DNA of 64,000 bases from Persicaria tinctoria (taxonomy: Eukaryota; Streptophyta; Magnoliopsida; Caryophyllales; Polygonaceae). Where the stretch lies: NCBI GenBank assembly GCA_037127255.1, contig JBANSL010000017.1:71300857-71364856 (forward strand), given 5' to 3'. Below are positions 23,215 to 35,188 of the stretch, piece after piece; the stretch's first letter is position 1; every line of letters begins with the position of its first letter. The notes under the pieces were generated by a model. The model was not told where the DNA came from and searched no databases. It saw nothing but the letters and a program-made list of their open reading frames with translations. A program made the position numbers and the translations under genes.

Positions 23215-24642
23215 TGATGGACGGTTTTTAGTCACATAAACCGTATCAAAATAAAATTCAAACCTACAAATTAGTATATCAAACCAAGAGGTCGATCCCA
23301 CATAAAATCAAGTATTTCTCAGCAATGTGTATTTACCAATTAGTAGAAAGAAGGATTTTGGTTGATTGAGATTGAAAAGAAAACAAAATACAATAAAAAC
23401 AAATACGGAGTAATGCAAAATAATTTAGAGAAGATCGATCTACCTACAACTTATCCACTTTATTTGGTTGAATTGATATTGTAACTTCTCTTGTCCTTTT
23501 AGTCTTCCTATGAATGCCCTTGTCCCGACCTAATATAGTTACTAGTCCAATCAGTCCTATAAACCCTTATCAATCGAACAGTCCCTAAAGAAGGATTTAA
23601 CCCAATTGATAGCTTTAAGTTCAGAGATTAGCCAAGGTATTTGCAGTCCCTAAAGAGGGATTTAACAACACATCCAACTTCCTACCTATCCAATTAGTTC
23701 AATCAGCCCTAAAGGGACAAGTTTGCTACTTGGATTAAGGTTCGCAATCATGAATCTACAAAACCCTAGCAATTGAATTGATCTAACTAGTTGGCCAGAC
23801 AAGATAGAACAAAACAATAAACAATCAAGCACAAAGAAGTTGAAGCATCCAATATAGGAAATAAGGAACAAGATTCAGAAACTCACAATCAATCTAAATA
23901 AACCTTCAAATTGCAAGTAGAACGAATAGAGTTTAGCCTCCCATGGCGAACATCGCTCTCTCTTCAATTGTCTGATGAACGTAGAATAGAATAGAAGTTC
24001 TTAAAATAACATAAAACTTGGCCTTTTAAAACATCAAAGTCGGCCATAAAAGAAATCAAAAGATTCTAGGGTTTTCATTTAATAAAACGCAGCGTATAAT
24101 CGTTGTCGGCAGATGCGGCGGCCGCTGCATTAGCATTTCCCTCGCAGCCCTGCTGCATCGGCCCTGGCGGTGGCCACTGCACACCATGCAACGGCTGCTG
24201 CATCGGTCTTTCCCGGAAAATCCGTCTCGAATTTGCTCTTCTTCTCAACAGGAAAGTTGTAGCTCTCTGAAAGAGCTTTCCAACGCATGATCATAATAGT
24301 CAATCGGACAACCGAGGCCTCCAGAAAGTGCAAAACAAGTTCAGCATGTCTAGCGACAACTTCTGCAGACTTGTTCTTCGTTTAGACTCGCTTCTTCTTC
24401 TCGGGACCTCTTGAGATCTTCATGTAAGCTTCTTCGATCAACTAGACATTCTCATCCAATGCGTTATCAACTCATGTCTCCTCCTCGGATCTACCATTAC
24501 CTGAAATAATCAATAAAAGCGTGTAGATTCCGACTCCGACAACATAGAGAACTAATATGCAAATCGTGCTTAATCCATCCATGAAATGCATCTTAACTAA
24601 GCTAAATGCAACATATTATGCCTACCTAAATGCATGCTATCA
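23215..24642 (-). mobile_element. Solo LTR, 1.43 kb
   Basis: It starts TGATGG and ends GCTATCA (TG...CA termini), flanked by ATATG on both sides (23210-23214, 24643-24647), a 5 bp target duplication. Layout resembles the LTR at 42933 in the same orientation: GGTCGATCCCAC near one end and GTGTAGATTCCGACTCC near the other. There is no internal domain, so it probably arose by recombination between two LTRs. It breaks the copy B locus. Confidence 0.8.
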
Positions 24643-24663
24643 ATATGCGACGCTTCAAGAACT

Positions 24664-24765
24664 CAAAGGATGAAGCCATTGAGTCAATTACATTGGAATG
24701 GAATCGATGTATAAAGTCTTGATGTAGCGCTTCATGTTGTCGTTAACTAAATTGAATCCGTCCTC
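24664..24765 (-). pseudogene. Exon-like segment of the duplicated locus, inverted relative to copy A
   Basis: On the minus strand this reads AEDGFNLVNDNMKRYIKTLY and matches the plus-strand stretch at 14680-14750 of copy A (AEDEFTLVKDNMK). The flanking sequence of the two copies is otherwise collinear (GACTTGCTTGCTAGCCGATT on the same strand in both). A small inversion in one copy is the simplest explanation. Function unknown. Confidence 0.5.
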
Positions 24766-24953
24766 AGCAAGTCATAATATATATGACTTGCTTGCTAGCC
24801 GATTTTCAATGTCATGTTTTAATTAGTAGTTAATTTAAGTGATAATCCTCCTTATAATGAGGTGAATAGGTTGATGGTGAATTGTTTATGTCAAAGTTTA
24901 CGTGTTTAAATGATCACCTGCTTCCTAATGTGTTTTAATTTCTTGGGAAAATT

Positions 24954-25331
24954 TATGAAGAAAGTAAATATCTATCAATAATTCATCACAATCAAGCAAG
25001 AAAATAGGCAAACATCAGCAAAATGCAACATTCATGACAGCTGCAGCAAAATGCCCAGAAATGGCTCTCAGGCCTTAATCATTGGCGGCTCTCATCCCCA
25101 AAACCCTACCTTTAGGGGAGCAAAACATTGTCTTATATAGTATGCAATGTAGAGAGCATGTGCAAGTCACATGGGACAACTGTCCCTTATTACACAAGAA
25201 GACAAAGGTAGCTGAACATGGTTTGGGACCACGTTTTAGGAAGAAATGCAGAATATGAAAATTGAGCTAAGTAACTGAGTTAGTGAGCGAAATAGCTTAA
25301 TCAATCATGCCTAAACATGATAATCTTCATA
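24954..25331 (-). repeat. 3' LTR of the copia element
   Basis: 378 bp, begins TATGAAG and ends CTTCATA on both strands because the termini are inverted repeats. Paired with 29901-30278. Confidence 0.93.
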
Positions 25332-25343
25332 TCCCCCCTCAAG

Positions 25344-28300
25344 TTGGACTTGGTGGGAGACCAACTAGTCCAAACTTGAAGGAGAGGAAGTAATGTTGCT
25401 TCACACCGAGAGGTTTAGTAAGAATGTCTGCAAGCTGAACACCAGTCCTCACATGTTGTGGCATAATGAATCATTCTTGTAATTTCTCACGAACATAATG
25501 ACAGTCTATCTTCAAGTGTTTGGTTTTTTCATGAAAGACTGGATTCTCAGCAATATGGATGGCTGATTTACTGTCACAAAACAAAGGAATAGGTTATGGC
25601 ACCTTGATTTTCAACCTTTGCAAAACACCTTCTACCCAAACAATTTCACTGGTTGTTGAGGACATGCTTCTATACTCTGCCTCAGCAGAAGACTTAAACA
25701 CTGTATCTTGTTTCTTAGTCTTCCAAGACACCAAAGAAGACACAATATATTGTAAGTGATCTTGCACTGAACTGGCAAGATCCCCAATTAGCATCACAGA
25801 AAGCAGCAAGATTCATGGAAGAATTGTTTGGATAGTGCAAACCTGTGGAAAATGTCCCCTTCAAATATCTGACTACATGAATAGCAGCATCAAAGTGTGG
25901 TTGTCTTGTCTCAACCATAAACTGACTTAGGTGTTGCACAACATAGGATATATCAGGTCTTGATAGGTTTAGAAACAACAATCTACCTATAAGCCCTCTA
26001 GACTTCTCTGGATCCTCCAAAATGTGACCACTGTCTGTAGAAAGCTTCAAACCTCTTGGCAAAGGAAATGAAGCAGGTTTACAGTCATTCATTTGACAAT
26101 CATCAATAATGTCAAATATATATTTCCTTTGATGAAGCAAAATGTCTGCCTTATCATGCATAATATCAAGACCAAGGAAGTATCTGGCTCTCCCTAGGTT
26201 CTTTATAGTGAAAGCCTTATGCAAAGCTTTTTAGTCTGCCTAATCACAAGTTCATCATCTCATGTGATCAACAGATCATCAACATACACAAGTGCCACCA
26301 TAGTTCCAGTAGGAACTGTCTTGACAAATAAGGAATAGTCCTCATAAGATTGATTGTAACCCAGGCTCAATAAAAACTTACATAACTCTGTGTTCCATTG
26401 TCTAGAAGCTTGCTTTAGACCATATATAGATCTCTTCAATCTGAACACCTGAACAGGTTTCTCAGTGACATATCCCTCAGGGGGCACCATATAAACCTCC
26501 TCTTCTAATCTCCCATGGAGAAAAGCATTATTCACATCAAGCTGATACAGATTCCAGTTCCTCATTGTGGCCACAACAATTAGAATTCTCACAGTGGAGA
26601 ATTTTGCAACTGGGGAAAAGGTGTGCTTATAATCCTTTCCCTTAATCTGATTGTAGCCTTTAGCTACCAATCTTGCTTTGGATCTTTCTATGCTTCCATC
26701 AAGTCTATACTTAATTTTATAAACCCATTTACTCCCAATAGCTTTGTGTCCTTCAGGCAACTGTGCTAGCTCCCAGGTTTCATTTCTTTCTAAAGCTTAA
26801 TTTTCCAAGGTCATAGCATCCACCCATTTAGAGTGTTGTGATGCCTACCTGTAGGTATATGGTTCAGGTTCAGATGCCATACAAGCAAATGAGTTCAACA
26901 CTTCTGTATCTCTGCCTATTTCATCTCCTAGACACTGAGCAAGAAAAGACTGAGACATAGAGTCCCTTGATCTGTTATTTCTGCAAATGTAGTCCTGCAA
27001 TCTCATGGGAGAAACATGTTCTCTTACAGATCTTCTTAGAGGAGGAAACACATTATGATCTTGTAAGATCTCAATTGACATCTATTCAATGCTTCCACTA
27101 GAACTGAGAGAGTCTGCAATCTGTGAAGGAATAGGGGACTGATAAGAGTGGCTATGATCATTACCCACCACATCATGTGATGGTGTAGAGTTAGAACCAG
27201 AATCATCAGGGAACTGATTGATAAAGTGCTCACTTTCTGAAGCTGGATTCACCAGAGGTAGCTCCACTCTTCCTTCACATAACTCATCTGCAGTTTTGTC
27301 AATTTTTATCTTGAAAGGAAAAATATTTTCTCTGAATTCTACATCTCTGCTAACAAATACACTTCTGGATTCAAGATCCCATAGCTTATATCCCTTTTGA
27401 CCAAAAGGATATCCCATCATCACACATCTTCTGGATCTTGACTTCATCTTATCCTTATTGGAAGGAGGCACAACTGCATAACATAAGCTTCCAATAACTC
27501 TGAGATCATCATAACAAGCAGGTTTATTGAACAATTTTTCATGAGGTGTTTTCCAATTCAAGACCTCTGTTGGCATTTTATTTATGAGATGAGTTGCATC
27601 TAACAAACACTCACCCCAAAATCTCAATGGCAAACTAGCATGTATTCTCAAACATCTTGCTGTATCAACTAGATGTCTATGCTTTCTCTCAACTCTCTCA
27701 TTCTGTTGAGGAGTATATGGGATGGATTTCTAATGAATTATGCCTTTTGAAGTGAAGAGATCTGTGCAATTCTTTGAACAAACTCAGTACCATTATCTGT
27801 CCTCACAGACTTCACACATTTCTCAAACTGATTTTCCACATACATCAAAAAAATCCTTCACTGCTTGATAAACCCGCATTTTGTTCTTGAGCAAAAAAGT
27901 CCAAGTGACTCTAGTGCAATCATCAAGCACAGTAAGGAAGTAAGAAAAAGCCATTATAAGTGACACATTTATATGGACCCCATAAATCCATATGGATTAA
28001 TTCAAAAGACTTACTAGCCATGTTTGAGCTTCTCTGAAAAGGAAGCCTGTGATGTTTAGACAAAGAGCATGATTCACACTGGAATTCATCCAAAACAGAA
28101 GGACTGAACAAGTTCAAATGTCTCAACTTGGAAATAGAACTATGACCAAGTCTAGCATGAGCTAATTCTAAACTTAAACTAGCTTTATTACAACTTCTCA
28201 TCAAAACACCTTCACTTGCATTGCCACTTGATGATTCAGAACTGATCTTGTATAATCCATCCTTCCTGATTCCTGTGATGAGCACCTTCCTAGATCCAGG

Positions 28301-28582
28301 GTCCTTGAAATAAGAAGGAGATCTAGTGAATATAGCAACAAGATCAGTGTCATCAAGAATCTTTCCCATTGATAATAATCTGTGTTTGAAGTCAGGCACA
28401 AGTAATACATCACTTAGCAACATATATTCTGTCAACTGCATTTTTCCCATTTCAGACACAGTTTTAATAGATCCATCAGGCAATCCTATATGAATAGGCT
28501 TACCCACTTTCTCCCTGTTACACAAGGCATGTGATTCTGCTATCATGGGGTCAGTGGCCCCTGTGTCCACAATCCAATCCAC
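25344..28582 (-). pseudogene. copia pol: protease, integrase, reverse transcriptase, RNase H, broken
   Basis: Pol domains follow in copia order but in several frames. 28582-27923: protease active site DTGAT near the start (VDTGATDPMI), then GAG-pre-integrase (HARLGHSSISKLRHL, CESCSLSKHHRLPF) and the first integrase strand. 27651-27082: integrase core end (RFWGECLLDATHLINKMP) and C-terminal region (GYPFGQKGYKLWD). 26760-26260: reverse transcriptase with QLDVNNAFLHG and the catalytic YVDD. 26224-25715: connection and start of RNase H (FCDANWGSC). 25809-25594: RNase H SAEAEYRSMS, then the TKP tail. At least four frameshifts or stops break the polyprotein, so the copy cannot move by itself. Confidence 0.9.
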
Positions 28583-28591
28583 ATAATTGCT

Positions 28592-29866
28592 TTATTTTAA
28601 AACACTATTTACATTGTTTGTATGGATCATACCTGCAAAATTAGCATATGATCCACCTCCACTGTCACTGTGACTCTTTCCTTTCATCTTCTTAAGCACT
28701 TCCTGATATACTGCATTTACCATAGCTGCATCCAGATTGCCTTCTGTGCCTTCATCATCTATAGGGCTATTCTGAGTTTGAGCATTCACTGATCCTGCCA
28801 CATTTGCAGAGCCTCTCCCAACAATTCCAGTTCTCTCTTTCTCTTTCAGCTCCTTGAACCACTCAGGAATTCCATGAAGCCCGAAACACTGCTCTGCCAA
28901 GTGACCCTTCATCTTGCAATAAGAGCATGTTGAATTCCGCCTAATCCTTTTCAACTCTCTCCAATCCTTCACTTCCTTCTTGAAGTTAGAATTGTTGAGA
29001 TTAGAGTTGTTATTATTGTTGTTGCCTCTATACTGAAAACTGCCACTAGCCCTATTAGCTACTAAAGCACTGGAATCAGTGCTGATTCCTTGAGACCCAG
29101 GTGTCCCATTAGAAGCATCATTTCCTCTTTCCACTTGCTGAAGTATGTAATAAACCTTGTTAATACTAGGCAAGGGATCTGTAGCAAGTATAGAGTTCCT
29201 AGAAGCATCATAATTTTCATTCAAACTAGCCAAACTCTGCATAAGCCTGTTTCTAGACTCAATCTCACAAAAATTCTTCTTCAAATCACATGTGCATTTC
29301 TCCAAGGCACCACACATACACTCAGGTATGTTCTCTAGAACTAGGAGTTCATCCCAATATCTCTTGAATACATTATAAAGGTTAGCAATGCACATATTAC
29401 CCTGCACTACATTCCCAAGTTTCCTTCTAATCTGAAAAATCAGAGGAGCATTAGACTGTCTAAATCTCTCCACTATTTCATCCCATAAGGCTTTAGAAGA
29501 ATCCATGAACATGAACCCTTCAGCCACACTCTTGCTCATAGAGTTAAGGAGCCAACATCTTACCATATAATCTACCCTGATCCATTTCTCCAAATCAGCA
29601 TGACCAGTGACAGGTTTAATACATGTCCCATTTATAAAGCCAAGTTTACATTTTGCTCCAAGAGCCATCATCACACCACGACTCCAAGTCATGTAATTAG
29701 TCCCATCAAAGGGTATAGAAACTAACTGAGCACCCGGATGATCTGAGTTAGACAAGAATAAAGGATCATTAGGATTACCTTGTGCAACCATTTCTTCAAG
29801 ATTCCTGTCTCCAAAATCGATCACAGTGAACATAAGCAACAGAAAAATCACAGTACAAGGATCCAA
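28592..29866 (-). CDS. copia gag (nucleocapsid) protein
   Basis: An intact frame of 424 codons. The conserved gag region begins near residue 30 (NPNDPLFLSNSDHPGAQLVS, FDGTNYMTWSRGV, UBN2/Retrotran_gag type). An Asn-rich linker precedes a CCHC zinc knuckle, CSYCKMKGHLAEQC (Cys314, Cys317, His322, Cys327). The product would coat element RNA in cytoplasmic virus-like particles. Met26 may be the true start, since residues 1-25 are not family-like. A stop lies about ten bases before the protease frame, which in intact relatives is fused to gag. Confidence 0.85.
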   Translation of the reverse strand: MDPCTVIFLLLMFTVIDFGDRNLEEMVAQGNPNDPLFLSNSDHPGAQLVSIPFDGTNYMTWSRGVMMALGAKCKLGFINGTCIKPVTGHADLEKWIRVDYMVRCWLLNSMSKSVAEGFMFMDSSKALWDEIVERFRQSNAPLIFQIRRKLGNVVQGNMCIANLYNVFKRYWDELLVLENIPECMCGALEKCTCDLKKNFCEIESRNRLMQSLASLNENYDASRNSILATDPLPSINKVYYILQQVERGNDASNGTPGSQGISTDSSALVANRASGSFQYRGNNNNNNSNLNNSNFKKEVKDWRELKRIRRNSTCSYCKMKGHLAEQCFGLHGIPEWFKELKEKERTGIVGRGSANVAGSVNAQTQNSPIDDEGTEGNLDAAMVNAVYQEVLKKMKGKSHSDSGGGSYANFAGMIHTNNVNSVLK

Positions 29867-29888
29867 ACTTCCCAGAAAACGAGCTGTC

Positions 29889-29900
29889 GCTCTGATACCA
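29889..29900 (-). other. Primer-binding site of the copia element
   Basis: TGGTATCAGAGC on the minus strand, complementary to the 3' end of initiator methionine tRNA, abutting the 5' LTR with no spacer. It helps fix the LTR boundary at 29901. Confidence 0.92.
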
Positions 29901-30278
29901 TATGAAGAAAGTAAATATCTATCAACAATTCATCACAATCAAGCAAGAAAATAGGCAAACATCAGCAAAATGCAACATTCATGACAGCTGCAGCAAAATA
30001 CCCAGAAATGGCTCTCAGACCTTAATCATTGGCGGCTCTCATCCCCAAAACCCTACCTTCGGGGGAGCAAAACATTGTCTTATATAGTATGCAATGTAGA
30101 GAGCATGTGCAAGTCACATGGGACAACTGTCCCTTATTACACAAGAAGACAAAGGTAGCTGAACATGGCTTGGGACCACGTTTTAGGAAGAAATGCAGAA
30201 TATGAAAATTGAGCTAAGTAGCTGAGTTAGTGAGCTAAATAGCTTAGCCAATCATGCCTAAACATGATAATCTTCATA
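29901..30278 (-). repeat. 5' LTR of the copia element
   Basis: 378 bp, partner of 24954-25331. Would hold the promoter. Followed on the right by the AAATT target copy. Confidence 0.93.
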
Positions 30279-30283
30279 AAATT

Positions 30284-31123
<840 letters not shown>

Positions 31124-31182
31124 CTAGTTATTACTCTTCTTTTCTAGAGTTTTGAACTCTCATATGTTGAATACTTTATTTT

Positions 31183-31655
31183 GGGAAAATGGCGGAAAAC
31201 CACCACTTAAATATGATTTTTTGCAGAAAATCATCCCTTAAAATTAAAATTGCAGAAAATCACCCTTTAAATCCATTTTGTCTGTAAATCGTTACCCACA
31301 ACCTTTTTTCCCGTTAGCTTGCCGTTAAAAATGGTGAAAAGTCATTTTTACCCGTCCCTTTTAGTGTTATTTTAATGAGAGAAAAACGTATGAATTAAAA
31401 TAAATTAATAAAATATATTTATCCATCCCGTTTAATAAGAGAAAAAGGTATGTTATTCTATTAAAATAACATTAAAAGGGAAAGATAAATAGATTTTATT
31501 AATTTATTTCAATTCATACATTTTTCTCTCATCAAAGTAACATTAAAAGGGAGGGTTAAAAATGAGTTTAAGGGGTGGTTTTATGCAATTTCAATTTTAA
31601 GGGGTGAATTTCTGCAAATAGCCATATTTAAGGGGTGATTTTTTGCTATTTTCCC
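31183..31655. mobile_element. Foldback MITE with long inverted repeats
   Basis: The left end reads GGGAAAATGGCGGAAAACC and the right end, on the minus strand, GGGAAAATAGCAAAAAATC. The similarity continues inwards through CACTTAAATATG/CCCTTAAATATGG and AAATTGCAGAAAATCACCC. TTATTTT flanks both sides, a probable 7 bp or longer target duplication. 473 bp, non-coding. Superfamily unclear (hAT or Mutator-like). Confidence 0.75.
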
Positions 31656-32387
31656 TTATTTTAATGCATTATCTTGGTTCCACTTCAAGAAAAATAATGT
31701 TTGATTTCATTACACAAATCCAAAACAAACTCCTAATCTTATCCAATTAGGATTGATATTTGAGCCGAAACAGCTGAACTGAGTAGTGGCGTGTTTATAT
31801 TTAACTCATTTAGAAACAAATCGAGTACAAGCGACAATTAAATTTGAGCTTAAACCTTAAAATTTATTCACACTCGACTCATTTAGTAAATAAATGAGCT
31901 TAAGCCGAGCATTATTTAAGGGTAGAGCAGCTCTACTCACTCGTAACAATGTACCAAAGGAATTTTTTTTATAAATTTCACAATAGTCGAACTAAGCTTA
32001 CAAATGTATTCATACTTAATTCGTTTAACCAATAAACAAAGCTCGAATTAACATTCTCATATCCAACCCCATTGCAAATTGCAATAAAACACAACCTCCA
32101 TTTGACATTCTCTAGTATCTTTCATCAAGTTGGACCCATTCATCTTTTCAATTAGATTCAAAGATGCATATTTGAATAAAGTGACCATTAAAGACAAGTC
32201 ATGACCCCTACCCTATAAACGTCCCCATTGCTCATTAAAAGGGACAAAACCCCTATTTGTCACCCACCTCAAATACCCACTTTCAACTTCATTAGCTGGC
32301 ATTAGCCACACCAAATAGGGGCTTGTCAATTCCCCTTTATTTTTTGTTTAGAAAACTCCTCAACTTGCTTTAAGAAAAATTCCTCCT
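31656..32387. other. Spacer upstream of the microRNA gene
   Basis: A decayed repeat with GAGCTTAAGCC/ACTCGACTCATTTAGTAAAT motifs lies at 31760-32060 (same class as 10480-10790). The following 300 bp is unique-looking DNA that may include promoter sequence of the MIR gene. No coding frame. Confidence 0.4.
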
Positions 32388-32396
32388 TATATATAG
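32388..32396 (+). promoter_or_regulatory. TATA box of the MIR gene
   Basis: TATATATAG, about 100 bp upstream of the mature microRNA position, fits a plant Pol II TATA box with a start near 32420. Confidence 0.5.
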
Positions 32397-32476
32397 AAAT
32401 ATAGAAGTACACAAAGGGCCACAACCACAAGCAACACCGCAAATTCTAGACGCAGAAGAGCTATCCATATATGATG

Positions 32477-32566
32477 CGATGCGATCTCCCTTCGCAGGAG
32501 CGATGGCACCAGGAGCGCACACGCATCTGGTGCCATCGTTCCTGTGAACGGTGATCCTACACATCG
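32477..32566 (+). ncRNA. microRNA precursor of the miR390/miR391/miR4376 superfamily
   Basis: A 90 nt hairpin. The 21 nt at 32491-32511 begin TTCGCAGGAG and end GATGGCACCA. They differ from Arabidopsis miR391, as I remember it, at three positions, and are close to miR3627 and miR4376. The opposite strand, 32530-32550, pairs with it at every position with only two G-U wobbles, and the pair leaves 2 nt 3' overhangs as Dicer-like cutting requires. A lower stem (CGATG 32477-32481 with CATCG 32562-32566) and a small GCG/CGC loop stem complete the fold. The mature product is on the 5' arm, as in MIR391. Known relatives guide AGO to mRNA of an autoinhibited calcium ATPase (ACA10 type); whether this one does is inference. 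Confidence 0.82.
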
Positions 32567-33268
32567 TTCTGATTTGGTAGTTATGTTTTCGACTATTAAA
32601 CAAGTGCATACTCAACTCGATCCTCGATCTTTGAATCTTGTAAGTTGTCTATCTATTTTTTTTTAATTTTTGGATGTGGGCATCTTTCTATGGTTCTTCT
32701 TCCATCTTCAATGGCGTTCAAGAGCTAGCTAGCTAGCTATGAGAGTTGACTTGTCAATTTTGGTCGTCTCTTGTTTATTTTATTTTATTTTTTATTTTTA
32801 TTGCTTCGAGCATTGAATTGGAAGATTAAGTGATTTCAAATTTGATTTGAAGATTTTTTTTTTGAGAAGATTATAATCGTGTGCAAGTTAATTTGGTTAC
32901 CGCCCTAAGTAGTTTATTTATGTATTTATATTTATTTAAAAGTCTAGTAATCTATTTAAATAAAAAAAACATCAACATCAAGTTAGATCATCCTTTAAAT
33001 TTTCATGACGAACAACATGGTCGTCATCAATGATTGTTTATATGGTGTATATCGCCCGTGATAAATGTACACCAAAATTTACCATATGCACCATAAAACG
33101 TTTTTTTTTTAATGTTTTGCTTCTTGAGACGCAGAATTGTACTCTCTCTGTTCCCTTTTATTTATCGTTTATTATTTACGCACGTTTTCTTAAAACGATA
33201 AAAAAAATATAAAATTTTAATTAAATTTTTTAATAATCTTATATTTTTTTTTAATAAGTACGATAATA
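32567..33268. other. Downstream of the MIR gene; A+T-rich
   Basis: No gene recognised. At about 33137-33160 CTCTCTCTGTTCCCTTTTAT and, at 33575-33595, GTGAAAGAGGGAATAATAA resemble Stowaway ends in opposite orientation, so an older element may enclose the MITE at 33269. An AGCTAGCTAGCTAG run lies near 32725. Confidence 0.4.
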
Positions 33269-33508
33269 CTCCCTCCGTTCAAAATTATAAGTCCTTTTAG
33301 ACTTTTACGCACATATTAAGAAAAGTCTAAAAATATTACTTTTATACCCCTTATTAATCATCCACTACCATTATCAACCAATAACATTTCACAAAACAAC
33401 TAAAAAAGTTACTTTTCTCTTATCCCAATGCCTCGAAAACCTAAAAGGACTTATATTTCTAAACAAAATTTTAAGTCTAAAAAGACTTATATTTTTAAAC
33501 GGAGGGAG
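33269..33508. mobile_element. Stowaway MITE
   Basis: The ends CTCCCTCCGTTC and, inverted, AACGGAGGGAG are diagnostic of Stowaway elements (Tc1/mariner). TA dinucleotides flank both sides. 240 bp; the arms continue through AAATTATAAGTCCTTTTAG. Confidence 0.93.
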
Positions 33509-33967
33509 TATTAAAAAATTTATTAAAAATAAATATTTTATATAATTTTATTGATTTTAAAAACGTAGTAAAAATACAAAGTGAAAGAGGGAATAATAAA
33601 TATTAAATATTTGTGGTGACCCGTTGTATATACTAGGAAAATTTTGCACGGCACCTTATCCAAGTCGATCAATCAATCAACATCCATGATCGGCATGTGG
33701 CTCATCTAGTTTGTCCCAACTCCACCAAATTGTATTTTTGGCTGCCCACACTACATTTACCTTCGTTACAACCAAACGATAAGACGTGATATTGTGTTGT
33801 GTACGTTTTAATTTACCCATTTGACAACATTATATTCATCCACAAGGACCACAACATTAAGAGATACTTCCATCAATTGCAAAGGTAAGATGTTTGATTT
33901 TTAAAGCCCATTTTCAGGATTTAAAAAATATATAAAATATTATTTTTTAAAGTTCAATATTTAGTAG

Positions 33968-34193
33968 TACTTTCTTTGGTTTAAAATATAAGTCACTTTA
34001 TTTTTTGACACACATTTTAATGTATTAAAAATTCTATAAAATATCAATCGTTTTTCAAAGTTTTTAAAATAATTTCAAATTTATTACTAATAAGTTTGAA
34101 ATTATTTTAAAAAAAATGATATTTATATTTTTTTAATTAATACATTAAAAAGCGTGTTAAAAAATAAAATGACTTATATTTTGTGACGAATGT
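33968..34193. mobile_element. Degenerate Stowaway-like MITE
   Basis: Inverted arms: TTTAAAATATAAGTCACTTT and TATTTTTTGACACACATT pair with AAAATGACTTATATTTTGTG and AGCGTGTTAAAAAATA. The ends (TACTTTCTTTGG, TACATTCGTCAC) are decayed forms of the Stowaway terminus. Non-coding. Confidence 0.65.
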
Positions 34194-35077
34194 AATAATA
34201 AATATTAAATTTATTTTTAAAACTTAATATTTTACATATAGTAGTTTTGAGTTCATTACAACACGGATGGTCGTGCTACTTTTTTTTGAGGCCTTGTCCT
34301 AAAACAAATTAAGTCTTATAGTATTGATAAATTTAGATTTTCTATAGCCAATTGATAAACTACCTTCCTATCGTAATAATGCATCAACTATTTTTCAATC
34401 TAATTTTTTAGCATAAATCCATGTATACTTACAAATTTTTTAGATATATCTTTTCAAAACATTCCTAATTGACATATATAAAATAAATATAACCCACTAA
34501 TATATATTTATTAATTCTACGGATGAAATTATATTAATAGGTTTGAGATAGTATATACTAATTTAAAAATATCTACGATAATAATAATACTTACTATGAT
34601 TTTCATAAATTTTACCTCCAAAAATATTGATCATTTATTAATAATTATTGATTATTTAAATTGGAAAGTCTTATATATATAGTAATATTTTAAGGGTTTT
34701 TGATTTTTCAAAAACGTTTCATATGTGGGCATCACCCTTCAATATAATAATATTGATATAAATTTATACTTTCCCTTTTTTAAATATATTTTTCTTTAGC
34801 AATTCTTAAATTATATATTTATTCAATTTTAGTCTTCATTTTTTTCCGTAATCACAGAATATATAGCATGTACTTATAATCTATCTTGAACTTAAAAAAA
34901 AATCTATCTTGACCTATCTATTTAATCTAATTTATATCTCTCTTTAATAATTCTTGCCTTATAGATATTATTAGATATTATTATATCATGTTAATTAATT
35001 TAATCTATCTATTTTATTTTTGGAAATCAAATCTATCACATAAACCGGTGGATCAAATTTCAAATCCACTCGCTCTC

Positions 35078-35085
35078 TATATAAA
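35078..35085 (+). promoter_or_regulatory. TATA box of the RING-H2 gene
   Basis: TATATAAA, 104 bp upstream of the ATG, predicts a 5' UTR of about 75 nt. It is kept in the second copy (57039-57046). Confidence 0.7.
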
Positions 35086-35188
35086 CATGACCCCTAACCC
35101 CTTCACCCTTCATATTACTCACACAATCCCTTAATTGATTTCAATTCCTTGTTAAAAGTTTCGTATTTCCTCGGTAAGATTAAACCAA

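Larger units (their letters stand above)
24954..30278 (-). mobile_element. Ty1/copia retrotransposon with TA...TA LTR ends, 5.3 kb
   Basis: LTRs of 378 bp lie at 24954-25331 and 29901-30278. Transcription runs right to left. The 5' LTR (right) ends CTTCATA and is followed without spacer by TGGTATCAGAGC (PBS, 29900-29889). The 3' LTR (left) is preceded by the purine tract GAGGGGGGA (25340-25332). The 5 bp AAATT flanks both sides (24949-24953, 30279-30283), and copy A gives the empty site (GGCAAATTGCATAAAAT near 20880). The LTRs therefore begin TATGAAG and end CTTCATA, not TG...CA. The LTRs differ at about ten positions by eye, so insertion is fairly recent. gag is open; pol is broken. Confidence 0.93.
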
